Below, in pieces: positions 35,066-48,862 of a stretch of DNA of 64,000 bases; position 1 is the stretch's first letter; the number at the start of each line of letters is the position of its first letter. The stretch covers positions 32,825,501 to 32,889,500 of the forward strand of contig NC_079878.1 in the NCBI RefSeq assembly GCF_029227915.1. Reading direction: 5' to 3'. The notes below the pieces were generated by a model, which saw only the letters and a list, made by a program, of their open reading frames with translations, was not told where the DNA came from and did no database searches. This DNA is from Hydractinia symbiolongicarpus (lineage: Eukaryota > Cnidaria > Hydrozoa > Anthoathecata > Hydractiniidae). Made by a program: the position numbers and the translations under genes.

Positions 35066-38000
35066 TGTAAACTCATTTCCCGAACGATTTTTTAAAATAT
35101 TTTTTCACCACTAAAACGCATGAGACTTGTAGTTTTCAAAAATGTTTTCATTTTTGATGAGACGGTTAATGAAAGAAGTTTAATCGCCGGCAAACAAAAA
35201 CCCGCGATTTCCCGTAAATCCCGGGCTTGGCCCGTATAGTCGAATGTATACAAAGAAAGTACCCTGTCAGTAAACTCATTTCCCGAACGATTTTTTAAAT
35301 TATTTTTTCGCCACTAAAACGCATGAGACTTGTAGTTTTCAGAAGTGTTTTCATTTTTGATGAGACGCTTAATGAAAGTGGTTTAATCGGCGGCAAACGA
35401 AAACCCGCGATTTCCCGTAAATCCCGGCTTGGCCCGTATAGTCGAATGTATACAAAGAATGTACCCTGTGAGTAAACTCATTTCCAAAAAGATTTTTTAA
35501 ATTATCTTTTCACCAATAAAATGCATGAGACTTGTAGTTTTCAAAGATGTTTTCATTTTTGATGAGACGCTGAATGAAAGAAGTTTAATCGCCGGCAAAC
35601 GAAAACCCGCCATTTCCCGTAAACCCCGGACTCGGTCCGTATAATCAAAAGTATACAAAGAAAGTACCCAGGGAATAAACTCATTTCCCGAACGATTTTT
35701 TAAATTATTTTTTCACCACTAAAACGCATGAGACTTGTAGTTTTCAAAAATTTTTTCATTTTTGATGAGACGCTGAATGAAAGAAGTTTAATCGCCGGCA
35801 AACGAAAACCTGCAATTTCCCGTAAATCCCGGACTCGGCCCGCATAGTCAAAAGTATACAAAGAAAGTACCCAGGGTGTAAACTCATTTCCCGAACGATT
35901 TTTTAAATTATTATTTCACCACTAAAGCCCATGAGACTTGTACTTTTTAAAAATGTTTTCATTTTTGATGAGACGCTGAATAAAAGAAGTTTAATCGCCA
36001 ACAAACGAAAACTCGCGACTTCCCGTAAATCCCGGACTCGGCCCGTATAGTCAAAAGTATACAAAGAAAGTACCCAGGGAGTAAACGCATTTCCCGAACG
36101 ATTTTTTAAATTATATTTTCACCACTAAAACGCATGAGACTTGTAGTTTTCAAAAATGTTTTCATTTTTGATGAGACACTGAATGAAAGAAGTTTATTCG
36201 CCGGCAAACGAAAACCTGCGATTTCCCGTAAATCCCGGACTCGGCCCGTATAGTCAAAAGTATACAAAAAAAGTACCCAGGGTGTAAACTCATTTCCCGA
36301 ACGATTTTTTAAATTATTATTTCACCACTAAAGCCCATGAGACTTGTAGTTTTTAAAAATGTTTTCATTTTTGATGAGACGCTGAATAAAAGAAGTTTAA
36401 ACGCCGGCAAACGAAAACCCGCGACTTCCCGTAAATCCCGGACTCGGCCCGTATAGTCAAAACTATACAAAGAAAATACCCAAGGTGTAAACTCATTTCC
36501 CGAACGATTTTTTAAATTATTATTTCGCCACTAAAGCCCATGAGACTTGTAGTTTTTAAAAATGTTTTCATTTTTGATGAGACGCTGACTAAAAGAAGTT
36601 TAATCGCCGGCAAACGAAAACCTGCGATTTCCCGTAAATCCCGGACTCGGCCCGTATAGTCAAAAGTATACAAAGAAAGTACCCAGGGTGTAAACTCATT
36701 TCCCGAACGATTTTTTAAATTATTATTTCACCACTAAAACGCATGAGACTTGTAGTTTTCAGAAGTGTTTTCATTTTTGATGAGACGCTTAATGAAAGTG
36801 GTTTAATCGGCGGCAAACGAAAACCCGCGATTTCCCGTAAATCCCGGCTTGGCCCGTATAGTCGAATGTATACAAAGAAAGTACCCTGTGAGTAAACTCA
36901 TTTCCAAAAAGATTTTTTAAATTATCTTTTCACCAATAAAATGCATGAGACTTGTAGTTTTCAAAAATGTTTTCATTTTTGATGAGACGCTGAATGAAAG
37001 AAGTTTAATCGCCGGCAAACGAAAACCCGCCATTTCCCGTAAACCCCGGACTCGGTCCGTATAATCAAAAGTATACAAAGAAAGTACCCAGGGAGTAAAC
37101 TCATTTCCCGAACGATTTTTTAAATTATTTTTTCACCACTGAAACGCATGAGACTTGTAGTTTTCAAAAATGTTTTCATTTTTGATGAGACGCTGAATGA
37201 AAGAAGTTTAATCGCCGGCAAACGAAAACCTGCGATTTCCCGTAAATCCCGGACTCGGCCCGTATAGTCAAAAGTATACAAAGAAAGTACCCAGGGTGTA
37301 AACTCATTTCCCGAACGATTTTTTAAATTATTATTTCACCACTAAAGCCCATGAGACTTGTACTTTTTAAAAATGTTTTCATTTTTGATGAGACGCTGAA
37401 TAAAAGAAGTTTAATCGCCAACAAACGAAAACTCGCGACTTCCCGTAAATCCCGGACTCGGCCCGTATAGTCAAAAGTATACAAAGAAAGTACCCAGGGA
37501 GTAAACGCATTTCCCGAACGATTTTTTAAATTATATTTTCACCACTAAAACGCATGAGACTTGTAGTTTTCAAAAATGTTTTCATTTTTGATGAGACACT
37601 GAATGAAAGAAGTTTATTCGCCGGCAAACGAAAACCTGCGATTTCCCGTAAATCCCGGACTCGGCCCGTATAGTCAAAAGTATACAAAAAAAGTACCCAG
37701 GGTGTAAACTCATTTCCCGAACGATTTTTTAAATTATTATTTCACCACTAAAGCCCATGAGACTTGTAGTTTTTAAAAATGTTTTCATTTTTGATGAGAC
37801 GCTGAATAAAAGAAGTTTAAACGCCGGCAAACGAAAACCCGCGACTTCCCGTAAATCCCGGACTCGGCCCGTATAGTCAAAAGTATACAAAGAAAGTACC
37901 CAGGGAGTAAACGCATTTCCCGAACGATTTTTTAAATTATATTTTCACCACTAAAACGCATGAGACTTGTAGTTTTCAAAAATGTTTTCATTTTTGATGA

Positions 38001-40137
38001 GACACTGAATGAAAGAAGTTTATTCGCCGGCAAACGAAAACCTGCGATTTCCCGTAAATCCCGGACTCGGCCCGTATAGTCAAAAGTATACAAAAAAAGT
38101 ACCCAGGGTGTAAACTCATTTCCCGAACGATTTTTTAAATTATTATTTCACCACTAAAGCCCATGAGACTTGTAGTTTTTAAAAATGTTTTCATTTTTGA
38201 TGAGACGCTGAATAAAAGAAGTTTAAACGCCGGCAAACGAAAACCCGCGACTTCCCGTAAATCCCGGACTCGGCCCGTATAGTCAAAACTATACAAAGAA
38301 AATACCCAAGGTGTAAACTCATTTCCCGAACGATTTTTTAAATTATTATTTCGCCACTAAAGCCCATGAGACTTGTAGTTTTTAAAAATGTTTTCATTTT
38401 TGATGAGACGCTGAATAAAAGAAGTTTAATCGCCGGCAAACGAAAACCTGCGATTTCCCGTAAATCCCGGACTCGGCCCGTATAGTCAAAAGTGTACAAA
38501 GAAAGTACCCAGGGTGTAAACTCATTTCCCGAACGATTTTTTAAATTATTATTTCACCACTAAAACGCATGAGACTTGTAGTTTTCAGAAGTGTTTTCAT
38601 TTTTGATGAGACGCTTAATGAAAGTGGTTTAATCGGCGGCAAACGAAAACCCGCGATTTCCCGTAAATCCCGGTTTGGCCCGTATAGTCGAATGTATACA
38701 AAGAAAGTACCCTGTGAGTAAACTCATTTCCAAAAAGATTTTTAAAATTATCTTTTCACCAATATAATGCATGAGACTTGTAGTTTTCAAAAATGTTTTC
38801 ATTTTTGATGAGACGCTGAATGAAAGAAGTTTAATCGCCGGCAAACGAAAACCCGCCATTTCCCGTAAACCCCGGACTCGGTCCGTATAATCAAAAGTAT
38901 ACAAAGAAAGTACCCAGGGAGTAAACTCATTTCCCGAACGATTTTTTAAATTATTTTTTCACCACTAAAACGCATGAGACTTGTAGTTTTCAAAAATTTT
39001 TTCATTTTTGATGAGACGCTGAATGAAAGAAGTTTAATCGCCGGCAAACGAAAACCTGCGATTTCCCGTAAATCCCGGACTCGGCCCGTATAGTCAAAAG
39101 TATACAAAGAAAGTACCCAGGGTGTAAACTCATTTCCCGAACGATTTTTTAAATTATTATTTCACCACTAAAGCCCATGAGACTTGTACTTTTTAAAAAT
39201 GTTTTCATTTTTGATGAGACGCTGAATAAAAGAAGTTTAATCGCCAACAAACGAAAACTCGCGACTTCCCGTAAATCCCGGACTCGGCCCGTATAGTCAA
39301 AAGCATACAAAGAAAGTACCCAGGGAGTAAACGCATTTCCCGAACGATTTTTTAAATTATATTTTCACCACTAAAACGCATGAGACTTGTAGTTTTCAAA
39401 AATGTTTTCATTTTTGATGAGACACTGAATGAAAGAAGTTTATTCGCCGGCAAACGAAAACCTGCGATTTCCCGTAAATCCCGGACTCGGCCCGTATAGT
39501 CAAAAGTATACAAAAAAAGTACCCAGGGTGTAAACTCATTTCCCGAACGATTTTTTAAATTATTATTTCACCACTAAAGCCCATGAGACTTGTAGTTTTT
39601 AAAAATGTTTTCATTTTTGATGAGACGCTGAATAAAAGAAGTTTAAACGCCGGCAAACGAAAACCCGCGACTTCCCGTAAATCCCGGACTCGGCCCGTAT
39701 AGTCAAAAGTATACAAAAAAAGTACCCAGGGTGTAAACTCATTTCCCGAACGATTTTTTAAATTATTATTTCACCACTAAAGCCCATGAGACTTGTAGTT
39801 TTTAAAAATGTTTTCATTTTTGATGAGACGCTGAATAAAAGAAGTTTAAACGCCGGCAAACGAAAACCCGCGACTTCCCGTAAATCCCGGACTCGGCCCG
39901 TATAGTCAAAACTATACAAAGAAAATACCCAAGGTGTAAACTCATTTCCCGAACGATTTTTTAAATTATTATTTCGCCACTAAAGCCCATGAGACTTGTA
40001 GTTTTTAAAAATGTTTTCATTTTTGATGAGACGCTGACTAAAAGAAGTTTAATCGCTGGCAAACGAAAACCTGCGATTTCCCGTAAATCCCGGACTCGGC
40101 CCGTATAGTCAAAAGTATACAAAGAAAGTACCCAGGG
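35066..40137 (-). repeat. 5,072 bp 25-unit tandem duplication, copy 2
   Basis: The same 25 units follow copy 1 without a gap, with B-type markers at 35340, 36760 and 38586. The copy ends at 40137, where the sequence jumps back to the phase of the second marker (like 36689) instead of starting a full third copy. Apparent identity over 5 kb in a satellite implies very recent amplification or conversion, or an assembly duplication. Confidence 0.94.
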
Positions 40138-43100
40138 TGTAAACTCATTTCCCGAACGATTTTTTAAATTATTATTTCACCACTAAAACGCATGAGACTT
40201 GTAGTTTTCAGAAGTGTTTTCATTTTTGATGAGACGCTTAATGAAAGTGGTTTAATCGGCGGCAAACGAAAACCCGCGATTTCCCGTAAATCCCGGCTTG
40301 GCCCGTATAGTCGAATGTATACAAAGAAAGTACCCTGTGAGTAAACTCATTTCCAAAAAGATTTTTTAAATTATCTTTTCACCAATAAAATGCATGAGAC
40401 TTGTAGTTTTCAAAAATGTTTTCATTTTTGATGAGACGCTGAATGAAAGAAGTTTAATCGCCGGCAAACGAAAACCCGCCATTTCCCGTAAACCCCGGAC
40501 TCGGTCCGTATAATCAAAAGTATACAAAGAAAGTACCCAGGGAGTAAACTCATTTCCCGAACGATTTTTTAAATTATTTTTTCACCACTAAAACGCATGA
40601 GACTTGTAGTTTTCAAAAATTTTTTCATTTTTGATGAGACGCTGAATGAAAGAAGTTTAATCGCCGGCAAACGAAAACCTGCGATTTCCCGTAAATCCCG
40701 GACTCGGCCCGTATAGTCAAAAGTATACAAAGAAAGTACCCAGGGTGTAAACTCATTTCCCGAACGATTTTTTAAATTATTATTTCACCACTAAAGCCCA
40801 TGAGACTTGTACTTTTTAAAAATGTTTTCATTTTTGATGAGACGCTGAATAAAAGAAGTTTAATCGCCAACAAACGAAAACTCGCGACTTCCCGTAAATC
40901 CCGGACTCGGCCCGTATAGTCAAAAGTATACAAAGAAAGTACCCAGGGAGTAAACGCATTTCCCGAACGATTTTTTAAATTATATTTTCACCACTAAAAC
41001 GCATGAGACTTGTAGTTTTCAAAAATGTTTTCATTTTTGATGAGACACTGAATGAAAGAAGTTTATTCGCCGGCAAACGAAAACCTGCGATTTCCCGTAA
41101 ATCCCGGACTCGGCCCGTATAGTCAAAAGTATACAAAAAAAGTACCCAGGGTGTAAACTCATTTCCCGAACGATTTTTTAAATTATTATTTCACAACTAA
41201 AGCCCATGAGACTTGTAGTTTTTAAAAATGTTTTCATTTTTGATGAGACGCTGAATAAAAGAAGTTTAAACGCCGGCAAACGAAAACCCGCGACTTCCCG
41301 TAAATCCCGGACTCGGCCCGTATAGTCAAAAGTATACAAAGAAAGTACCCAGGGAGTAAACGCATTTCCCGAACGATTTTTTAAATTATATTTTCACCAC
41401 TAAAACGCATGAGACTTGTAGTTTTCAAAAATGTTTTCATTTTTGATGAGACACTGAATGAAAGAAGTTTATTCGCCGGCAAACGAAAACCTGCGATTTC
41501 CCGTAAATCCCGGACTCGGCCCGTATAGTCAAAAGTATACAAAAAAAGTACCCAGGGTGTAAACTCATTTCCCGAACGATTTTTTAAATTATTATTTCAC
41601 CACTAAAGCCCATGAGACTTGTAGTTTTTAAAAATGTTTTCATTTTTGATGAGACGCTGAATAAAAGAAGTTTAAACGCCGGCAAACGAAAACCCGCGAC
41701 TTCCCGTAAATCCCGGACTCGGCCCGTATAGTCAAAACTATACAAAGAAAATACCCAAGGTGTAAACTCATTTCCCGAACGATTTTTTAAATTATTATTT
41801 CGCCACTAAAGCCCATGAGACTTGTAGTTTTTAGAAGTGTTTTCATTTTTGATGAGACGCTTAATGAAAGTGGTTTAATCGGCGGCAAACGAAAACCCGC
41901 GATTTCCCGTAAATCCCGGTTTGGCCCGTATAGTCAAAACTATACAAAGAAAATACCCAAGGTGTAAACTCATTTCCCGAACGATTTTTTAAATTATTAT
42001 TTCACCACTAAAACGCATGAGACTTGTAGTTTTCAGAAGTGTTTTCATTTTTGATGAGACGCTTAATGAAAGTGGTTTAATCGGCGGCAAACGAAAACCC
42101 GCGATTTCCCGTAAATCCCGGTTTGGCCCGTATAGTCGAATGTATACAAAGAAAGTACCCTGTGAGTAAACTCATTTCCAAAAAGATTTTTTAAATTATC
42201 TTTTCACCAATATAATGCATGAGACTTGTAGTTTTCAAAAATGTTTTCATTTTTGATGAGACGCTGAATGAAAGAAGTTTAATCGCCGGCAAACGAAAAC
42301 CCGCCATTTCCCGTAAACCCCGGACTCGGTCCGTATAATCAAAAGTATACAAAGAAAGTACCCAGGGAGTAAACTCATTTCCCGAACGATTTTTTAAATT
42401 ATTTTTTCACCACTAAAACGCATGAGACTTGTAGTTTTCAAAAAATTTTTCATTTTTGATGAGACGCTGAATGAAAGAAGTTTAATCGCCGGCAAACGAA
42501 AACCTGCGATTTCCCGTAAATCCCGGACTCGGCCCGTATAGTCAAAAGTATACAAAGAAAGTACCCAGGGTGTAAACTCATTTCCCGAACGATTTTTTAA
42601 ATTATTATTTCACCACTAAAGCCCATGAGACTTGTACTTTTTAAAAATGTTTTCATTTTTGATGAGACGCTGAATAAAAGAAGTTTAATCGCCAACAAAC
42701 GAAAACTCGCGACTTCCCGTAAATCCCGGACTCGGTCCGTATAGTCAAAAGCATACAAAGAAAGTACCCAGGGAGTAAACGCATTTCCCGAACGATTTTT
42801 TAAATTATATTTTCACCACTAAAACGCATGAGACTTGTAGTTTTCAAAAATGTTTTCATTTTTGATGAGACACTGAATGAAAGAAGTTTATTCGCCGGCA
42901 AACGAAAACCTGCGATTTCCCGTAAATCCCGGACTCGGCCCGTATAGTCAAAAGTATACAAAAAAAGTACCCAGGGTGTAAACTCATTTCCCGAACGATT
43001 TTTTAAATTATTATTTCACCACTAAAGCCCATGAGACTTGTAGTTTTTAAAAATGTTTTCATTTTTGATGAGACGCTGAATAAAAGAAGTTTAAACGCCG

Positions 43101-43382
43101 GCAAACGAAAACCCGCGACTTCCCGTAAATCCCGGACTCGGCCCGTATAGTCAAAACTATACAAAGAAAATACCCAAGGTGTAAACTCATTTCCCGAACG
43201 ATTTTTTAAATTATTATTTCGCCACTAAAGCCCATGAGACTTGTAGTTTTTAAAAATGTTTTCATTTTTGATGAGACGCTGAATAAAAGAAGTTTAATCG
43301 CCGGCAAACGAAAACCTGCGATTTCCCGTAAATCCCGGACTCGGCCCGTATAGTCAAAAGTATAAAAAGAAAGTACCCAGGG
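40138..43382 (-). repeat. Partial third copy of the 25-unit block, rearranged
   Basis: From 40138 to 41760 the order follows 36689-38311 (offset 3,449 bp). After a chimeric unit, 41963 onwards follows the block beginning near 38515. One of the two adjacent AAACGCCGGC units of copy 2 is missing near 43.1 kb. Differences from copies 1 and 2 include CACTAAAACGC for CACTGAAACGC, CACAACTAAAG at about 41192, CTCGGTCCGTATAG at about 42734 and AGTATAAAAAG at about 43360. It is therefore older or less converted than the first two copies. Confidence 0.85.
41761..41962 (-). repeat. Chimeric monomer of two subfamilies
   Basis: This 202 bp unit begins as an A-type unit (CGCCACTAAAGCCC, GTAGTTTTTAG), switches to the B-type marker (AGAAGTGTTTTC, AATCGGCGGC, CCGGTTTGGCCCG), then switches back to the A-type end (AAAACTATACAAAG, ATACCCAAGG). 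Two switch points inside one unit fit gene conversion of a central tract. The donor type is present nearby at 42034. Confidence 0.85.
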
Positions 43383-44396
43383 TGTAAACTCATTTCCCGA
43401 ACGATTTTTTAAATTATTATTTCACCACTAAAGCCCATGAGACTTGTAGTTTTTAAAAATGTTTTCATTTTTGATGAGACGCTGAATAAAAGAAGTTTAA
43501 TCGCCGGCAAACAAAAACCCGCGATTTCCCGTAAATCCCGGGCTTGGCCCATATAGTCGAATGTATACAAAGAAAGTACCCTGTCAGTAAACTCATTTCC
43601 CGAACGATTTTTTAAATTATCTTTTCACCACTAAAACGCATGAGACTTGTAGTTTTTAAAAATGTTTTCATTTTTGATGAGACGCTTAATGAAAGTGGTT
43701 TAATCGCCAGCAGACGAAAACCCACGATTTCCCGTAAATCCCGGGCTTGGCCCGTATAGTCGAACGTATACAAAGAAAGTACCCTGTAAGTAAACTCAAT
43801 TGCAAAACGATTTTTTAAATTATCTTTTCACCACTAAAACGCATGAGACTTGTAGTTTTCAAAAATGTTTTCATTTTTGATGGGACGCTGAATAAAAGAA
43901 GTTTAATCGCCGGCAAACGAAAATCCGCGATTTCCCGTAAATCCCGGACTCGGCCCGTATAGTAAAAAGTATACAAAGAAAGTACCCAGGGAGTAAACTC
44001 ATTTCCCGAACGATTTTTTAAATTATTTTTGCACCACTAAAACGCATGAGACTTGTAGTTTTCAAAAATGTTTTCATTTTTATGAGACGCTTAATGAAAG
44101 AGGTTTAATCGCCGGCAAACGAAATCCCGCGTTTTCCCGTAAATCCGGGGCTTGGCCCGTATAGTCGAATGTATACAAAGAAACTACCCAGGGAGTAAAC
44201 TCATTTCCCGAACGATTTTTTAAATTTTTTTTTCATCACTAAAACGCATGAGACTTGTAGTTTTCAAAAATGTTTTCATTTTTGATGAGACGCTGAATAA
44301 AAGAAGTTTAATCGCCGGCAAACGAAAACCTGCGATTTCCCGTTAATCCCGGACTCGGCATGTATAGTCAAAAGAATACAAAGAAAGTACCCAGGG
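43383..44396 (-). repeat. Five mixed A/B units between two duplicated blocks
   Basis: These units have no matching block of the same order nearby. They carry B features (GGGCTTGGCCC, GTCGAATG or GTCGAACG, CCCTGTC, CCCTGTAAG), the CAGCAGACG type, the TTTTTATGAGACG one-base deletion, TCCGGGGCTTGG and CGTTAATCCC. All of these types recur after 45 kb, so this segment holds founders or remnants of the later repeats. Confidence 0.75.
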
Positions 44397-46629
44397 AGTA
44401 AACTCATTTCCCGAACGATTTTTTAAATTATTTTTTCACCACTAAAACGCATGAGACTTGTAGTTTTCAAAAATGTTTTCATTTTTGATGAGACGCTGAA
44501 TGAAAGAAGTTTAATCGCCGGCAAACGAAAACCTGCGATTTCCCGTAAGTCCCGGACTCGGCCCGTATAGTCAAAAGTATACAAAGAAAGTACCCAGGGT
44601 GTAAACTCATTTCCCGAACGATTTTTTAAATTATTATTTCACCACTAAAGCCCATGAGACTTGTAGTTTTTAAAAATGTTTTCATTTTTGATGAGACGCT
44701 GAATAAAAGAAGTTTAATCGCCAACAAACGAAAACTCGCGACTTCCCGTAAATCCCGGACTCGGCCCGTATAGTCAAAAGTATACAAAGAAAGTACCCAG
44801 GGAGTAAACGCATTTCCCGAACGATTTTTTAAATTATATTTTCACCACTAAAACGCATGAGACTTGTAGTTTTCAAAAATGTTTTCATTTTTGATGAGAC
44901 ACTGAATGAAAGAAGTTTATTCGCCGGCAAACGAAAACCTGCGATTTCCCGTAAATCCCGGACTCGGCCCGTATAGTCAAAAGTATACAAAAAAAGTACC
45001 CAGGGTATAAACTCATTTCCCGAACGATTTTTTAAATTATTATTTCACCACTAAAGCCCATGAGACTTGTAGTTTTTAAAAATGTTTTCATTTTTGATGA
45101 GACGCTGAATAAAAGAAGTTTAAACGCCGGCAAACGAAAACCCGCGACTTCCCGTAAATCCCGGACTCGGCCCGTATAGTCAAAACTATACAAAGAAAAT
45201 ATCCAGGGTGTAAACTCATTTCCCGAACGATTTTTTAAATTATTATTTCGTCACTAAAGCCCATGAGACTTGTAGTTTTTAAAAATGTTTTCATTTTTGA
45301 TGAGACGCTGAATAAAAGAAGTTTAATCGCCGGCAAACGAAAACCCGCCATTTCCCGTAAACCCTGGACTCGGGCCGTATAATCAAAAGTATACAAAGAA
45401 AGTACCCAGGGAGTAAACTCATTTCTCGAACGATTTTTTAAATTATTTTTTCACCACTAAAACGCATGAGACTTGTAGTTTTCAAAAATGTTTTCATTTT
45501 TGATGAGACGCTGAATAAAAGAAGTTTAACCGCCGGCAATCGAAACCCCGTCATTTCCCGTAAACCCCGGACTCGGCCCGCATAGTCAAAAGTATACAAA
45601 GAAAGTACCCAGGGAGTAAACTCATTTCCCGAACGATTTTTTAAATTATTTTTTCACCACTAAAACGCATGAGACTTGTAGTTTTCAAAAATGTTTTCAT
45701 TTTTGATGAGACGCTGAATAAAAGAAGTTTAATCGCCGGCAAACGAAAACCTGCAATTTCCCGTAAATCCGGGGCTTGGCCCGTATAGTCGAATGTATAC
45801 AAAGAAAGTACCCAGGGAGTAAACTCATTTCCCGAACGATTTTTTAAATTTTTTTTTCACCACTAAAACGCATGAGACTTGTAGTTTTCAAAAATGTTTT
45901 CATTTTTGATGAGACGCTGAATAAAAGAAGTTTAATCGCCGGCAAACGAAAACCTGCGATTTCCCGTTAATCCCGGACTCGGCCCGTATAGTCAAAAGAA
46001 TACAAAGAAAGTACCCATGGAGTAAACTCATTTCCCGAACGATTTTTTAAATTATTTTTTCACCACTAAAACGCATGAGACTTGTAGTTTTCAAAAATGT
46101 TTTCATTTTTGATGAGACGCTGAATGAAAGAAGTTTAATCGCCGGCAAACGAAAACCTGCGATTTCCCGTAAATCCCGGACTCGGCCCGTATAGTCAAAA
46201 GTATACAAAGAAAGTACCCAGGGTGTAAACTCATTTCCCGAACGATTTTTTAAATTATTATTTCACCACTAAAGCCCATGAGACTTGTAGTTTTTAAAAA
46301 TGTTTTCATTTTTGATGAGACGCTGAATAAAAGAAGTTTAATTGCCAACAAACGAAAACTCGCGACTTCCCGTAAATCCCGGACTCGGCCCGTATAATCA
46401 AAAGTATACAAAGAAAGTACCCAGGGAGTAAACGCATTTCCCGAACGATTTTTTAAATTTTTTTTTCACCACTAAAACGCATGAGACTTGTAGTTTTCAA
46501 AAATGTTTTCATTTTTGATGAGACGCTGAATAAAAGAAGTTTAATCGCCGGCAAACGAAAACCTGCGATTTCCCGTTAATCCCGGACTCGGCCCGTATAG
46601 TCAAAAGAATACAAAGAAAGTACCCAGGG
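44397..46629 (-). repeat. 2,233 bp 11-unit higher-order repeat, copy 1
   Basis: Markers here recur exactly 2,233 bp later: TTTCGTCACTAAAG at 45248 and 47481, TCCGGGGCTTGG at 45768 and 48001, CGTTAATCCCGG at 45965 and 48198. A sub-spacing of 1,624 and 609 bp (8 and 3 units) between CGTTAATCCC units shows how an 8-unit and a 3-unit step alternate. ATCCAGGGTG and CAATCGAAACCCCGTC are private to this family. Confidence 0.9.
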
Positions 46630-48862
46630 AGTAAACTCATTTCCCGAACGATTTTTTAAATTATTTTTTCACCACTAAAACGCATGAGACTTGTAGTTTT
46701 CAAAAATGTTTTCATTTTTGATGAGACGCTGAATGAAAGAAGTTTAATCGCCGGCAAACGAAAACCTGCGATTTCCCGTAAATCCCGGACTCGGCCCGTA
46801 TAGTCAAAAGTATACAAAGAAAGTACCCAGGGTGTAAACTCATTTCCCGAACGATTTTTTAAATTATTATTTCACCACTAAAGCCCATGAGACTTGTAGT
46901 TTTTAAAAATGTTTTCATTTTTGATGAGACGCTGAATAAAAGAAGTTTAATCGCCAACAAACGAAAACTCGCGACTTCCCGTAAATCCCGGACTCGGCCC
47001 GTATAGTCAAAAGTATACAAAGAAAGTACCCAGGGAGTAAACGCATTTCCCGAACGATTTTTTAAATTATATTTTCACCACTAAAACGCATGAGACTTGT
47101 AGTTTTCAAAAATGTTTTCATTTTTGATGAGACACTGAATGAAAGAAGTTTATTCGCCGGCAAACGAAAACCTGCGATTTCCCGTAAATCCCGGACTCGG
47201 CCCGTATAGTCAAAAGTATACAAAAAAAGTACCCAGGGTATAAACTCATTTCCCGAACGATTTTTTAAATTATTATTTCACCACTAAAGCCCATGAGACT
47301 TGTAGTTTTTAAAAATGTTTTCATTTTTGATCAGACGCTGAATAAAAGAAGTTTAAACGCCGGCAAACGAAAACCCGCGACTTCCCGTAAATCCCGGACT
47401 CGGCCCGTATAGTCAAAACTATACAAAGAAAATATCCAGGGTGTAAACTCATTTCCCGAACGATTTTTTAAATTATTATTTCGTCACTAAAGCCCATGAG
47501 ACTTGTAGTTTTTAAAAATGTTTTCATTTTTGATGAGACGCTGAATAAAAGAAGTTTAATCGCCGGCAAACGAAAACCCGCCATTTCCCGTAAACCCTGG
47601 ACTCGGGCCGTATAATCAAAAGTATACAAAGAAAGTACCCAGGGAGTAAACTCATTTCTCGAACGATTTTTTAAATTATTTTTTCACCACTAAAACGCAT
47701 GAGACTTGTAGTTTTCAAAAATGTTTTCATTTTTGATGAGACGCTGAATAAAAGAAGTTTAATCGCCGGCAATCGAAACCCCGTCATTTCCCGTAAACCC
47801 CGGACTCGGCCCGCATAGTCAAAAGTATACAAAGAAAGTACCCAGGGAGTAAACTCATTTCCCGAACGATTTTTTAAATTATTTTTTCACCACTAAAACG
47901 CATGAGACTTGTAGTTTTCAAAAATGTTTTCATTTTTGATGAGACGCTGAATAAAAGAAGTTTAATCGCCGGCAAACGAAAACCTGCAATTTCCCGTAAA
48001 TCCGGGGCTTGGCCCGTATAGTCGAATGTATACAAAGAAAGTACCCAGGGAGTAAACTCATTTCCCGAACGATTTTTTAAATTTTTTTTTCACCACTAAA
48101 ACGCATGAGACTTGTAGTTTTCAAAAATGTTTTCATTTTTGATGAGACGCTGAATAAAAAAAGTTTAATCGCCGGCAAACGAAAACCTGCGATTTCCCGT
48201 TAATCCCGGACTCGGCCCGTATAGTCAAAAGAATACAAAGAAAGTACCCAGGGAGTAAACTCATTTCCCGAACGATTTTTTAAATTATTTTTTCACCACT
48301 AAAACGCATGAGACTTGTAGTTTTCAAAAATGTTTTCATTTTTGATGAGACGCTGAATGAAAGAAGTTTAATCGCCGGCAAACGAAAACCTGCGATTTCC
48401 CATAAATCCCGGACTCGGCCCGTATAGTCAAAAGTATACAAAGAAAGTACCCAGGGTGTAAACTCATTTCCCGAACGATTTTTTAAATTATTATTTCACC
48501 ACTAAAGCCCATGAGACTTGTAGTTTTTAAAAATGTTTTCATTTTTGATGAGACGCTGAATAAAAGAAGTTTAATCGCCAACAAACGAAAACTCGCGACT
48601 TCCCGTAAATCCCGGACTCGGCCCGTATAGTCAAAAGTATACAAAGAAAGTACCCAGGGAGTAAACGCATTTCCCGAACAATTTTTTAAATTATATTTTC
48701 ACCACTAAAACGGATGAGACTTGTAGTTTTCAAAAATGTTTTCATTTTTGATGAGACACTGAATGAAAGAAGTTTATTCGCCGGCAAACGAAAACCTGCG
48801 ATTTCCCGTAAATCCCGGACTCGGCCCGTATAGTCAAAAGTATACAAAAAAAGTACCCAGGG
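46630..48862 (-). repeat. 2,233 bp 11-unit higher-order repeat, copy 2
   Basis: The first ten units match copy 1 in order; the eleventh does not (a GACACTGAATGAAAG unit replaces the CGTTAATCCC unit), because the array steps to the 8-unit register there. Private changes include GATCAGACG near 47330, AATAAAAAAAG near 48150, TTTCCCATAAATC near 48398 and CGAACAATTTTT near 48677. Confidence 0.87.

Noticed and set aside
33557-38904. Two identical 91-codon minus-strand open frames (33557-33832 and 38629-38904)
   Set aside because: They are satellite frames duplicated with the 5,072 bp block. Identity reflects DNA duplication, not protein conservation.
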